A stretch of 64,000 bases of DNA from Actinocatenispora sp036503555 (GTDB taxonomy: Bacteria > Actinomycetota > Actinomycetes > Mycobacteriales > Micromonosporaceae). Made by a program: the position numbers and the translations under genes. The notes under the pieces are model-generated. The model was given only the letters and a program-made list of their open reading frames with translations. It was not told where the DNA came from and made no database searches. Location of the stretch: contig DASXWQ010000098.1 in assembly GCA_036503555.1 (NCBI GenBank), positions 1 to 64,000 of the forward strand. Reading direction: 5' to 3'. This document shows, in pieces, positions 40,962-49,158 of the stretch; within the stretch, counting starts at the first letter, position 1; each line of letters opens with the position of its first letter.

Positions 40962-41807
40962 ATGAGCGCGATGGCGGGAGTACGCCGGCCGCGACGGCTG
41001 GTGCTGCACGTGGTCCTGGTGGCGCTGGCGGTGGCGATGCTGTACCCGCTGGTGTGGATGGTGGCCAGCTCGGTGAAGCCGGAGAACGAGATCTTCACCA
41101 GCCACTCGCTGGTGCCCACGCACGCGGAGTTCGCGAACTACGCGCACGGCTGGTCCGGCCTGGGTACGTCGTTCGGCGTGTTCCTCGGCAACTCGGCGCT
41201 GCTCGCCGCGCTGTCGATCGTCGGCAACCTGGTGTCCTGCTCGCTCGTCGCGTACGCGATCGCGCGGCTGGAGTTCCGCGGCCGGAAGCTGTTCTTCACG
41301 ATCATGATGGGCACGGTGATGCTGCCCCAGCACGTGGTGCTGGTTCCGCAGTACATCCTGTTCGTGAAGCTGGGGCTGACGGACACGATGCTGCCGATGC
41401 TGCTGCCGAAGTTCCTGGCGGTCGACGCGTTCTTCGTGTTCCTGATGGTGCAGTTCCTGCGGGGGATCCCGCGGGAGATGGACGAGGCGGCGATGGTCGA
41501 CGGGGCCGGGCCGTGGCGGATCTACCGCAGCGTGGTGCTGCCGCAGATGCGGCCGGCGCTGGTGACCGCGGCGATCTTCACGTTCATCTGGACCTGGAAC
41601 GACTTCTTCACCCAGCTGCTCTACCTGTCCAGCCCGGCGAAGCTGACCGTACCGCTGGGCTTGCAGATGTTCCTGGCCGACACCGGGCAGTCCAGTTGGG
41701 GCGCGATGTTCGCGATGACCACGCTGTCGCTGCTGCCGGTCGTCCTGGTCTTCGTGTGTTTCCAGAAGCTCATCGTCGAGGGCGCCTCGACCAGCGGATT
41801 GAAGTGA
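40962..41807 (+). CDS. Sugar ABC permease, MalG type
   Basis: A 281-residue partner permease: six helices, MYPLVWMVASSVKPENEIF-like start region and EAA loop MDEAAMVDGAGPWRIYRSV. The ATG is set by the end of the repeat pair, with AAGGAGGAAC upstream. A shorter arrangement without the repeats would have had its start overlapping the first permease stop directly. The sulfatase gene follows at once. Confidence 0.92.
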   Translation: MSAMAGVRRPRRLVLHVVLVALAVAMLYPLVWMVASSVKPENEIFTSHSLVPTHAEFANYAHGWSGLGTSFGVFLGNSALLAALSIVGNLVSCSLVAYAIARLEFRGRKLFFTIMMGTVMLPQHVVLVPQYILFVKLGLTDTMLPMLLPKFLAVDAFFVFLMVQFLRGIPREMDEAAMVDGAGPWRIYRSVVLPQMRPALVTAAIFTFIWTWNDFFTQLLYLSSPAKLTVPLGLQMFLADTGQSSWGAMFAMTTLSLLPVVLVFVCFQKLIVEGASTSGLK

Positions 41808-41812
41808 GGAAC

Positions 41813-43099
41813 GTGCACCGTCCCCCCAACGTCGTCGTCATCTACACCGACGATCTCGGCTACGGCGACCTCGGCTGCCAGGGCTCGCCCGACGCGAGGA
41901 CCCCGCACCTGGACTCGGTCGCGGCGTCGGGCGTCCGGGCCACCACCTGGTACTCGAACGCCCCGGTCTGTTCGCCGTCCCGGGCGTCGCTGCTGACCGG
42001 GCTGCACCCGGACCGGGCCGGCGTGACCAGCATCCTCGGTGCCCGCCGTACCACGCCGGGCCTGCCGCCGGACCGCGCCACGCTCGCCACCCGGCTGCGC
42101 GCCCACGGATACGCGACGGGCCTGTTCGGCAAGTGGCACCTCGGTGTGGTCGAGGAGCACCGGCCGACGGCGCACGGGTTCGACGAGTTCTTCGGCTTCC
42201 TCGCCGGCTGCGTCGACTACTACTCGCACATCATGTACTGGGGCCAGTCCGGTGGCGTGAACCCGCTGCACGACCTGTGGGACGGCGAGCGGGAGGTCTG
42301 GCACAACGGGGAGTACCTGACGGAGCTGGTGACGGACCGGGCGGTGGACTTCATCGACCGGCACGCCGGGGAGCCGTTCTTCTGCTACGTCCCGTACAAC
42401 GCGCCGCACTACCCGATGCACGCGCCGCGTGAGTACCTGGACCGTTTCCCGGACCTGCCGCCGGACCGGCGGGTCATGGCGGCGATGGTCGCGGCCGTCG
42501 ACGACGGCGTCGGCAACATCCTGGATGCTTTGGTACGTAACGGGATTCGGGACGACACGATCGTCGTGTTCTCGTCCGACAACGGCCCGTCGTGCGAGTC
42601 ACGCAACTGGCTGGACGGCACCGAGGACCCGTACTACGGCGGTTCGGCGGGCATCTTCCGCGGCCACAAGGGTTCGCTGTTCGACGGCGGCATCCGCGAG
42701 CCGTTCCTCGTCTCGTACCCGCGGGGCCTACCGGCCGGCACGGTGTGCGACGCCCCGGGCCAGATGTCGGACGTGCTGCCGACGGTGCTGGCGCTGGCCG
42801 GCCTGCCCGTACCGTCCGATGTGGACGGTGTGGACGTGTCCGCGATGCTGCGCGGCGGGGAGAGTCCGCACGAGCGGCTGTTCTGGGCGCAGGACGACCA
42901 GCTCGCGGTGCGCGAGGGCCGGTGGAAACTGGTGCTCGACGCCCGGATCGACCTGACGCTGCCCGCGCCGGACGCGGTCCATCTGTCCGATGTGGACACC
43001 GACCCCGGCGAGCGGGTCAACCTCGCCGGCGAGCACCCGGAGACGGTGGCGCGCCTGACCACCGCGGTACGCGACTGGCACGCGGAGGTGACCCGGTGA
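41813..43099 (+). CDS. Type I sulfatase (formylglycine-dependent), first of two
   Basis: Cytosolic-looking sulfatase of 428 residues without a signal peptide. It opens with RPPNVVVIYTDDLGYGDLGC, giving the metal-binding Asp pair. Cys53 in CSPSRASLLTGLHP is the residue oxidised to formylglycine. GKWHLG and VVFSSDNGPSCE supply further active-site residues. GTG at 41813 is preferred for the AGGA before it; a GTG overlapping the permease stop is the alternative. It probably removes sulfate from the imported oligosaccharide. No formylglycine-generating enzyme gene is in the window. Confidence 0.9.
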   Translation: MHRPPNVVVIYTDDLGYGDLGCQGSPDARTPHLDSVAASGVRATTWYSNAPVCSPSRASLLTGLHPDRAGVTSILGARRTTPGLPPDRATLATRLRAHGYATGLFGKWHLGVVEEHRPTAHGFDEFFGFLAGCVDYYSHIMYWGQSGGVNPLHDLWDGEREVWHNGEYLTELVTDRAVDFIDRHAGEPFFCYVPYNAPHYPMHAPREYLDRFPDLPPDRRVMAAMVAAVDDGVGNILDALVRNGIRDDTIVVFSSDNGPSCESRNWLDGTEDPYYGGSAGIFRGHKGSLFDGGIREPFLVSYPRGLPAGTVCDAPGQMSDVLPTVLALAGLPVPSDVDGVDVSAMLRGGESPHERLFWAQDDQLAVREGRWKLVLDARIDLTLPAPDAVHLSDVDTDPGERVNLAGEHPETVARLTTAVRDWHAEVTR

Positions 43100-44511
43100 G
43101 CCGCCCCAACATCGTGTTCGTCATGTCGGACGACCATGCCGCGCACGCGGTCGGCGCGTACGGCAGCGTCGTGAACACCACGCCGCACATCGACCGGATC
43201 GCCGCCGGCGGGGTCCGGGTGGACAACGCGTTCTGCACGAACGCCCTGTGCGCGCCGAGCCGGGCGGCGATCCTGACCGGGACGCACAACCACGTCAACG
43301 GGGTCACGACGTTGACGACGGACCTGGACAACAGCCAGCCCACGTTCGTCTCCGCGCTGCACGACGCCGGGTACGCCACGGCCATCGTCGGCAAGTGGCA
43401 CCTGGGCCACGGGCCGGCGCACGACCCGCGCGGCTTCGACTCCTGGATGGTCCTGCCCGACCAGGGCGAATACCACGACCCGACGTTCATCGACAACGGC
43501 GTGGAGCGCGTGGTCGGCGGGTACGTCACGGACATCATCACCGACCGGGCGATCGAGTGGCTGGACGGCGTACCGCAGGGGCAGCCGTTCTGCCTGATGG
43601 TGCACCACAAGGCGCCGCACCGGCCGTGGCAGCCCGACGCCGCGCACGCCCACCTGTACGACGACGTCGACATCCCGGTGCCCGACACGTTCTTCGACGA
43701 CTACGCGAACCGGGCGGAGGCGGCCCGCGTCGCCACCATGCGCGTCGCGCACGACCTGGACGACCCGGTCGACCTCAAGGAGCCCGTACCGGACGGGTTG
43801 TCGCCGGAGGACGAGGCGCGCTGGAAGTACCAGCGGTACCTGAAGGACTACCTGCGCTGCATCGCGAGCGTGGACGACAACGTCGGCCGGCTGCTCGACC
43901 ACCTGGACGCGCGCGGGCTGACCGACGACACCATCGTCGTCTACACCTCCGACCAGGGTTTCTTCCTCGGCGACCACGGCTGGTACGACAAGCGCTTCAT
44001 GTACGAGGAGTCGCTGCGGATGCCGCTGCTCGTGCGCTACCCGGGCGAGATCGCGCCGGGCACGGTCACCGACACGATGGTGTCGAACGTGGACTTCGCC
44101 CAGACGTTCCTCGACTACGCGGGCGTGCCGGCGCCGGACCGGATGCAGGGCCGCAGCCTGCGCCGGGTGCTGGCCGGCGACACCCCGCCCGGCTGGCGCC
44201 CGGTGCACTACTACCGGTACTGGGAGAACGACAGCCGGCCGCACCACGTGCGGGCGCACTACGGGGTGCGGACCCCGCGGTACAAGTTGATCTTCTACTA
44301 CTCCGACGGGCTCGGCCTGCCGGGCACTTCGGGCGAGCGGTTCACGCCCGAATGGGAGCTGTTCGACCTGGCGACGGATCCGCGTGAGCTGCGAAGCGTG
44401 TACCACGATCCGGCGTACGTCCGGGTGCGCGACGAGCTGACCGCGCTGCTGGCGGAGGTCCAGGACGAGGTGGGCGACATCCCCTGGCGGCAGCCCGAGG
44501 AGGTCGGATAG
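43096..44511 (+). CDS. Type I sulfatase, second of two
   Basis: A 471-residue sulfatase, distinct from the first. RPNIVFVMSDDHAAHAVG starts the chain, Cys52 in CAPSRAAILTGTHNHVNG is the formylglycine site, IVGKWHLGHGP and YTSDQGFFLGDHGWYDK follow, the latter typical of the choline- or heparan-sulfatase-like branch. GTGA overlap with the preceding stop and a strong GGAGGTGA site make translation coupled. Two sulfatases imply two different sulfate positions or substrates. Confidence 0.9.
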   Translation: MSRPNIVFVMSDDHAAHAVGAYGSVVNTTPHIDRIAAGGVRVDNAFCTNALCAPSRAAILTGTHNHVNGVTTLTTDLDNSQPTFVSALHDAGYATAIVGKWHLGHGPAHDPRGFDSWMVLPDQGEYHDPTFIDNGVERVVGGYVTDIITDRAIEWLDGVPQGQPFCLMVHHKAPHRPWQPDAAHAHLYDDVDIPVPDTFFDDYANRAEAARVATMRVAHDLDDPVDLKEPVPDGLSPEDEARWKYQRYLKDYLRCIASVDDNVGRLLDHLDARGLTDDTIVVYTSDQGFFLGDHGWYDKRFMYEESLRMPLLVRYPGEIAPGTVTDTMVSNVDFAQTFLDYAGVPAPDRMQGRSLRRVLAGDTPPGWRPVHYYRYWENDSRPHHVRAHYGVRTPRYKLIFYYSDGLGLPGTSGERFTPEWELFDLATDPRELRSVYHDPAYVRVRDELTALLAEVQDEVGDIPWRQPEEVG

Positions 44512-44572
44512 CGTGACGCGATCACGGGCTTTGACAACGATTACCCAGCTAGTGGTGTGGGGGACCTGAGCA

Positions 44573-47500
44573 GTGCATGACGATCGTGTTCTGGTCGAGC
44601 GACGCCTCGACCGGGCAATGGAACAGTGGATCCGGCCGGCGCTGTACTCGGCGACCGCGCCGCTTCAGGTCGAGGTCTGGCACGTACCGGACGAGCCGGA
44701 CCCGACGGGTCGGTCCGTCGCCGCCGAGCCGCGGCCGGTGGCCGACGCGCTCACCGCGGCGTACGAACCGATGTCGATCGGCACCCGGTGGGGCCGGCCC
44801 TGGTCGACGAGCTGGTTCCGGGTGACCGGCGCGGTGCCGGCCGAGTTCGCCGGCAAGCGCGTCGAGGCGGTCTTCGACCTCGGCTTCGGCGGCGGCCCGG
44901 GCTTCTCCTGCGAGGCCATGGCGTACGACGGGGCGGGCTACCTGGGTCCCGACTCGCCGAACCGCCTCCCCGCCGACGACTCGGGACCCAGTCCGATCAA
45001 GGCGCTGCAACCGCTCAACCGGTACGTGCCGGTCGCCAACCCGGCCGCCGGCGGTGAGCGGGTCGAGCTGCTGCTGGAGGGCGCGGCGAACCCCGAGATC
45101 TCCATGGGGATCGAGCCCACCTACCGCGGCGACAAGCTGACCGCCGACGACACCCCGCTGTACGAGCTGCGGCAGGCCGACGTGGCGGTGCTGGACGAGA
45201 CGGTCTTCGGGCTGATCGCCGACGTCGAGGTGCTCGCCGAGCTGATGCACGAGCTGAGCGTCGAGAACCCCCGCCGGCACGAGATCCTGCGCGCCCTGGA
45301 GCGGATGCTCGACACGCTGGACCTGCACGACATCCCGGGTACCGCCGCGGCGGGCCGGGCCGAGCTCTCCGACGTGCTGTCCCGCCCCGCGCACGCCTCC
45401 GCGCACCGCATCTCCGCGGCCGGGCACGCGCACATCGACTCCGCCTGGCTGTGGCCGCTGCGCGAGACCGTCCGCAAGTCCTCCCGTACCTTCGCCAACG
45501 TCACCGCGCTGGCGCAGGAGTACCCGGAGCTGGTGTTCGCCTGCTCGCAGGCCCAGCAGTACGCCTGGGTCAAGGACGCGCAGCCGCACGTCTGGGAGCG
45601 GATCAAGGACGCCGTCGCGGCGGGCAACTGGGCGCCGGTCGGCTCGATGTGGGTCGAGTCCGACGCGAACCTGCCCGGCGGCGAGGCCCTGGTCCGCCAG
45701 GTCACCCACGGCAAGCGGTTCTTCGCCGACGAGCTGGGCGTGGACACCCGCGGGATCTGGCTGCCCGACTCGTTCGGGTACACGGCGGCGTTCCCGCAGA
45801 TCGCGCGGCTCGCCGGGCTGGACTGGTTCCTCACCCAGAAGATCTCGTGGAACCAGGTCAACCGGATGCCGCACCACACGTTCTGGTGGGAGGGCATCGA
45901 CGGGACGCGGATCTTCACGCACTTCCCGCCGGCCGACACCTACAACGGGACGTTCGCGGGGGAGGAGCTGTCCCGCGCGGTCCGCAACTACGCGGAGAAG
46001 GGCGCCGGTACGGTCTCGCTGCTGCCGTTCGGGCACGGCGACGGCGGTGGCGGCCCCACCCGCGAGATGCTGGAGAAGGCGCGCCGGCTCGCCGACCTGG
46101 AGGGCTCGGCGAAGGTCACGATCGAGCACCCCGACAAGTTCTTCGCCGCCGCCCGCGCCGAGTACCCGGACGCGCCGGTCTGGTCCGGCGAGATGTACCT
46201 GGAGCTGCACCGCGGCACGTTCACCACGCAGGCGAAGACCAAGCAGGGCAACCGGCGCAGCGAACACCTGCTGCGTACCGCCGAGCTGTGGGCCACCGCC
46301 GCCGCCGTGCACGCCGGCGCCGACTACCCGTACGAGCAGCTCGACGCGCTGTGGAAGACGGTGCTGCTGCACCAGTTCCACGACATCCTGCCGGGCAGCT
46401 CGATCGCGTGGGTGCACCGCGAGGCGCGCGCCACGTACGAGCGGATCCGGGGCGAGCTGACCGCGATCATCGAGCGGTCCGCGCACTCGGTCGGGGGCGG
46501 CGACGGCGGGCTGCGGGCGTTCAACGCCGCGCCGCAGGACCGCGCCGAGGTCGCCGCGGTGCCGGCGGATCTCGCCGCGCAGACCGGTCTCGCCGCCGAC
46601 GCGGTGCAGAAGCTGTCCGACGGGCAGGTCGCCGCGTGGGCGAGCGCACCCGCGCTCGGCGTCGGTACCGTCGAGCCGGACCTGCCGGCCGGTGGCGTCG
46701 CGCCGGTCACCGTCGATGGCCGGGTCCTGTCCAACGGGCTGGTCCGGGTCACCGTCGACGAGCACGGCCTGGTCACCTCCGTGTACGACCTGCGCGCGGA
46801 CCGCGAGGTGCTGGCCCCCGGCACGTACGGCAACCTGCTGCAACTGCACCCGGACCACCCGAACAAGTGGGACGCCTGGGATCTCGACAAGCACTACCAG
46901 CACCGGCACACCGACCTGACCGACGCCGAGTCGGTCGAGGTGGTCGACAACGGTCCGCTGCTCGGCGCGATCCGCGTGGTACGCCGGTTCGGCGAGTCGA
47001 CCGCCACCCAGACGCTGGTGCTGCGTGCCGGCAGCCGGCGGCTCGACGTGCGTACCGAGATCGACTGGCGCGAGTCGGAGAAGGTGCTGAAGGCGGCGTT
47101 CCCGATCGACGTGCACGCCGAGCGGGAGTCCGCCGAGATCCAGTTCGGCCACGTACACCGGCCGACGCACACCAACACCTCCTGGGACGCGGCCCGCTTC
47201 GAGGTGTACGCGCACCGCTGGATCCACGTCGGCGAGCCCGGCTACGGCGTCGCGCTCGTCACCGACTCGACGTACGGGCACGACGTGCACCGGGCGACCC
47301 GTGACGCCGGCGGCACCACCACGACGGTGCGGCTGACCCTGCTGCGCGCGCCGCACTCGCCGGACCCGCACACCGACATCGACACACACACCTTCACGTA
47401 CGCGCTGGTGCCGGGTGCCGAGATCGGTGACGCGGTGTCCGAGGGGTACGCGCTGAACCTGCCGCTGACGGTGGCGGCGGGCGACGCCGCGCCCGAGCCG

Positions 47501-47752
47501 CTGGTACGGATCGACCATCCGGCGGTGCTGGCCGAGGCGGTGAAGCTGGCCGACGACGGCTCCGGCGACGTGATCGTCCGCCTGTACGAGTCGCGGGGCG
47601 GGCGCGCCGCCGCCACGGTCACCCCTGGCTTCCCGGTGGCCGCGGTGGCCGAGGTCGACCTGCTGGAGAAGCAGCTCGCCGAGGTGGACCCGGCGGAGCC
47701 GCTGGCGTTCCGGCCGTTCCAGATCCGCACGCTGCGGCTGCGTCGCGCCTGA
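44573..47752 (+). CDS. GH38 alpha-mannosidase
   Basis: Large 1059-residue enzyme that removes alpha-linked mannose. The catalytic domain begins near residue 280 with AAGHAHIDSAWLWPLRE (zinc ligands), then GSMWVESDANLPGGEALVRQ and GIWLPDSFGYTAAFPQI with the nucleophile Asp. Other hallmarks are LPFGHGDGGGGPTREM, WKTVLLHQFHDILPGSS and a C-terminal beta-sandwich ending in PFQIRTLRL. GTG start at 44573; TTGACA stands 37 bases upstream, so it may have its own promoter besides the operon. A strong terminator follows, which closes the locus. Confidence 0.93.
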   Translation: MHDDRVLVERRLDRAMEQWIRPALYSATAPLQVEVWHVPDEPDPTGRSVAAEPRPVADALTAAYEPMSIGTRWGRPWSTSWFRVTGAVPAEFAGKRVEAVFDLGFGGGPGFSCEAMAYDGAGYLGPDSPNRLPADDSGPSPIKALQPLNRYVPVANPAAGGERVELLLEGAANPEISMGIEPTYRGDKLTADDTPLYELRQADVAVLDETVFGLIADVEVLAELMHELSVENPRRHEILRALERMLDTLDLHDIPGTAAAGRAELSDVLSRPAHASAHRISAAGHAHIDSAWLWPLRETVRKSSRTFANVTALAQEYPELVFACSQAQQYAWVKDAQPHVWERIKDAVAAGNWAPVGSMWVESDANLPGGEALVRQVTHGKRFFADELGVDTRGIWLPDSFGYTAAFPQIARLAGLDWFLTQKISWNQVNRMPHHTFWWEGIDGTRIFTHFPPADTYNGTFAGEELSRAVRNYAEKGAGTVSLLPFGHGDGGGGPTREMLEKARRLADLEGSAKVTIEHPDKFFAAARAEYPDAPVWSGEMYLELHRGTFTTQAKTKQGNRRSEHLLRTAELWATAAAVHAGADYPYEQLDALWKTVLLHQFHDILPGSSIAWVHREARATYERIRGELTAIIERSAHSVGGGDGGLRAFNAAPQDRAEVAAVPADLAAQTGLAADAVQKLSDGQVAAWASAPALGVGTVEPDLPAGGVAPVTVDGRVLSNGLVRVTVDEHGLVTSVYDLRADREVLAPGTYGNLLQLHPDHPNKWDAWDLDKHYQHRHTDLTDAESVEVVDNGPLLGAIRVVRRFGESTATQTLVLRAGSRRLDVRTEIDWRESEKVLKAAFPIDVHAERESAEIQFGHVHRPTHTNTSWDAARFEVYAHRWIHVGEPGYGVALVTDSTYGHDVHRATRDAGGTTTTVRLTLLRAPHSPDPHTDIDTHTFTYALVPGAEIGDAVSEGYALNLPLTVAAGDAAPEPLVRIDHPAVLAEAVKLADDGSGDVIVRLYESRGGRAAATVTPGFPVAAVAEVDLLEKQLAEVDPAEPLAFRPFQIRTLRLRRA

Positions 47753-47770
47753 CGCGGTAGCGTACGAAAA

Positions 47771-47798
47771 GGCGCCCCCGGGTCGTCCCGGGGGCGCC
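47771..47798 (+). terminator. Rho-independent-type hairpin after the mannosidase gene
   Basis: GGCGCCCCCGGG at 47771-47782 pairs perfectly with CCCGGGGGCGCC at 47787-47798 around a TCGT loop. The T-tract is weak, as is usual in high-GC actinobacteria. It separates the glycan locus from the next MFS gene. Confidence 0.85.
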
Positions 47799-47819
47799 TC
47801 GCCGTCTTTGAGGAGGGGC

Positions 47820-48959
47820 ATGGATCCGTTGCGGCGCAACCGGATCGGCGCGTCGGTCGTGTTCGTCGCGCACGGTGCGGTGACGGGCAGCTTCGCCACC
47901 CGGGTGCCGTGGCTGGCCGACCACGTGGGCGTGAGTACCGGGCAGCTCGGGCTGGCGCTGCTGTTCCCGGCGCTCGGCGCGATGGCCGCGATGTCGTTCA
48001 CCGGGCGCCTGCTGCACCGGTACGACGGGCGCCGCATCACCCGGATCCTGCTCGCCCTGTGGTGCCTGTCGCTGCCGCTGCCGGCGCTGGCGCCGAACCT
48101 GCCCGTCCTGTGCGCCGCTTTGCTCGTCTACGGCGCGACGTCCGGCATGTCCGACGTGGCCATGAACGCGCAGGCGGTCGTCGTCGAGCAGCGGCTCGGC
48201 CGGCCGATCATGTCCGGCCTGCACGGGCTGTGGAGCGTCGGCGGCCTCGCCGCGTCCGGCATCGGCGTGGCCGCCGCGGCGGTCGACCTGGACGGCCGGG
48301 TGCACTTCGCGCTGATGGCGGCGGTCCTGCTGGTCGTCGGGCAGCTCGGCGCCCGCCTCCTGCCCCCGGTACGCCCGGAGCCCGACGTGGCGGAGCCGCC
48401 CGCGTTCGCGCTGCCGCCGCGTCCCGTACTGCTCATCGGGCTGGTCGGGTTCTGCGCCATCTTCGGCGAGTCGGCCGGCGCCGACTGGGCCGCGAAGTAC
48501 CTGACCGACGTGGCGAACGCCGGGCAGGGCATCGCGGCCGGCGCGTACACCGGGTTCGCGTTCGCGATGGCCGGCGGCCGGCTCGTCGGCGACGCCGTGG
48601 TCGCCCGCCTCGGCGTCGTCGGCACCGTACGCCTCGGCGGCGTGCTCGCCGCCGCCGGCGCGGCGCTGGTCGTGGCCTCCCGCGCGCCCGCGCCCGGGAT
48701 CATCGGCTTCGCGCTGCTCGGGATCGGCGTCTCGGTCGTGGTACCGCTGACGTTCACCGCGGCGGGCTCGGCGACCACCCACCCCGGCCACGCGATCGCC
48801 GGCGTCGCCACCATCTCGTACGGTGCGGGGCTGGCCGCGCCGGCCGTCATCGGCGGCGTCGCGGCGGCCACCTCGCTGCCGGTGTCGTTCCTGATGGTGG
48901 CCGTGCTCGCGGTGCTGATCGCGGTCGGCGCCACCAGCTTCCGGCCCCGGCGCCCCTGA
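47820..48959 (+). CDS. MFS transporter (YbjJ/fucose-permease-like)
   Basis: A 379-residue twelve-helix transporter. The segment SGMSDVAMNAQAVVVEQRLGRPIMSGLHGLWSVGG is split here by the usual mid-chain motif of the inner-membrane YbjJ group, which is related to sugar permeases. FGESAGADWAAKYL in the second half also matches. GGAGG lies before the ATG at 47820. It stands just after the terminator, so it is a separate unit; the substrate is unknown. Confidence 0.83.
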   Translation: MDPLRRNRIGASVVFVAHGAVTGSFATRVPWLADHVGVSTGQLGLALLFPALGAMAAMSFTGRLLHRYDGRRITRILLALWCLSLPLPALAPNLPVLCAALLVYGATSGMSDVAMNAQAVVVEQRLGRPIMSGLHGLWSVGGLAASGIGVAAAAVDLDGRVHFALMAAVLLVVGQLGARLLPPVRPEPDVAEPPAFALPPRPVLLIGLVGFCAIFGESAGADWAAKYLTDVANAGQGIAAGAYTGFAFAMAGGRLVGDAVVARLGVVGTVRLGGVLAAAGAALVVASRAPAPGIIGFALLGIGVSVVVPLTFTAAGSATTHPGHAIAGVATISYGAGLAAPAVIGGVAAATSLPVSFLMVAVLAVLIAVGATSFRPRRP

Positions 48960-49158
48960 CCGGGTTCCGGCGTGGACCCGACCCGGGGCGAACGGCCGAT
49001 GTGCCATCGGGCAAGAGGTGCGCGACCCCGCCGACGCGTTGACGCGCCCCGGGCCCGCCCTGAGACTGGCGGTTCCGGGCCTGACGCCTGCGTACCGGCA
49101 GGTCGGCGGCAGCCCTCCCCCCGCGCGACGCGACGTCGCCTGGGATGGGAGCGGCACC

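Noticed and set aside
44531..44559. Promoter TTGACA before the mannosidase gene
   Set aside because: The -35 is perfect but no convincing -10 lies 16-18 bases on (TAGTGG is only 13 away), so I mention it under the gene but do not list it as a feature.
44549..48040. A 1163-codon open frame on the minus strand opposite the mannosidase gene
   Set aside because: It is the antisense shadow of a GC-rich gene: composition is dominated by Arg, Gly, Pro, Val and His with no recognisable domain, while the plus strand reads as a clear GH38 enzyme.
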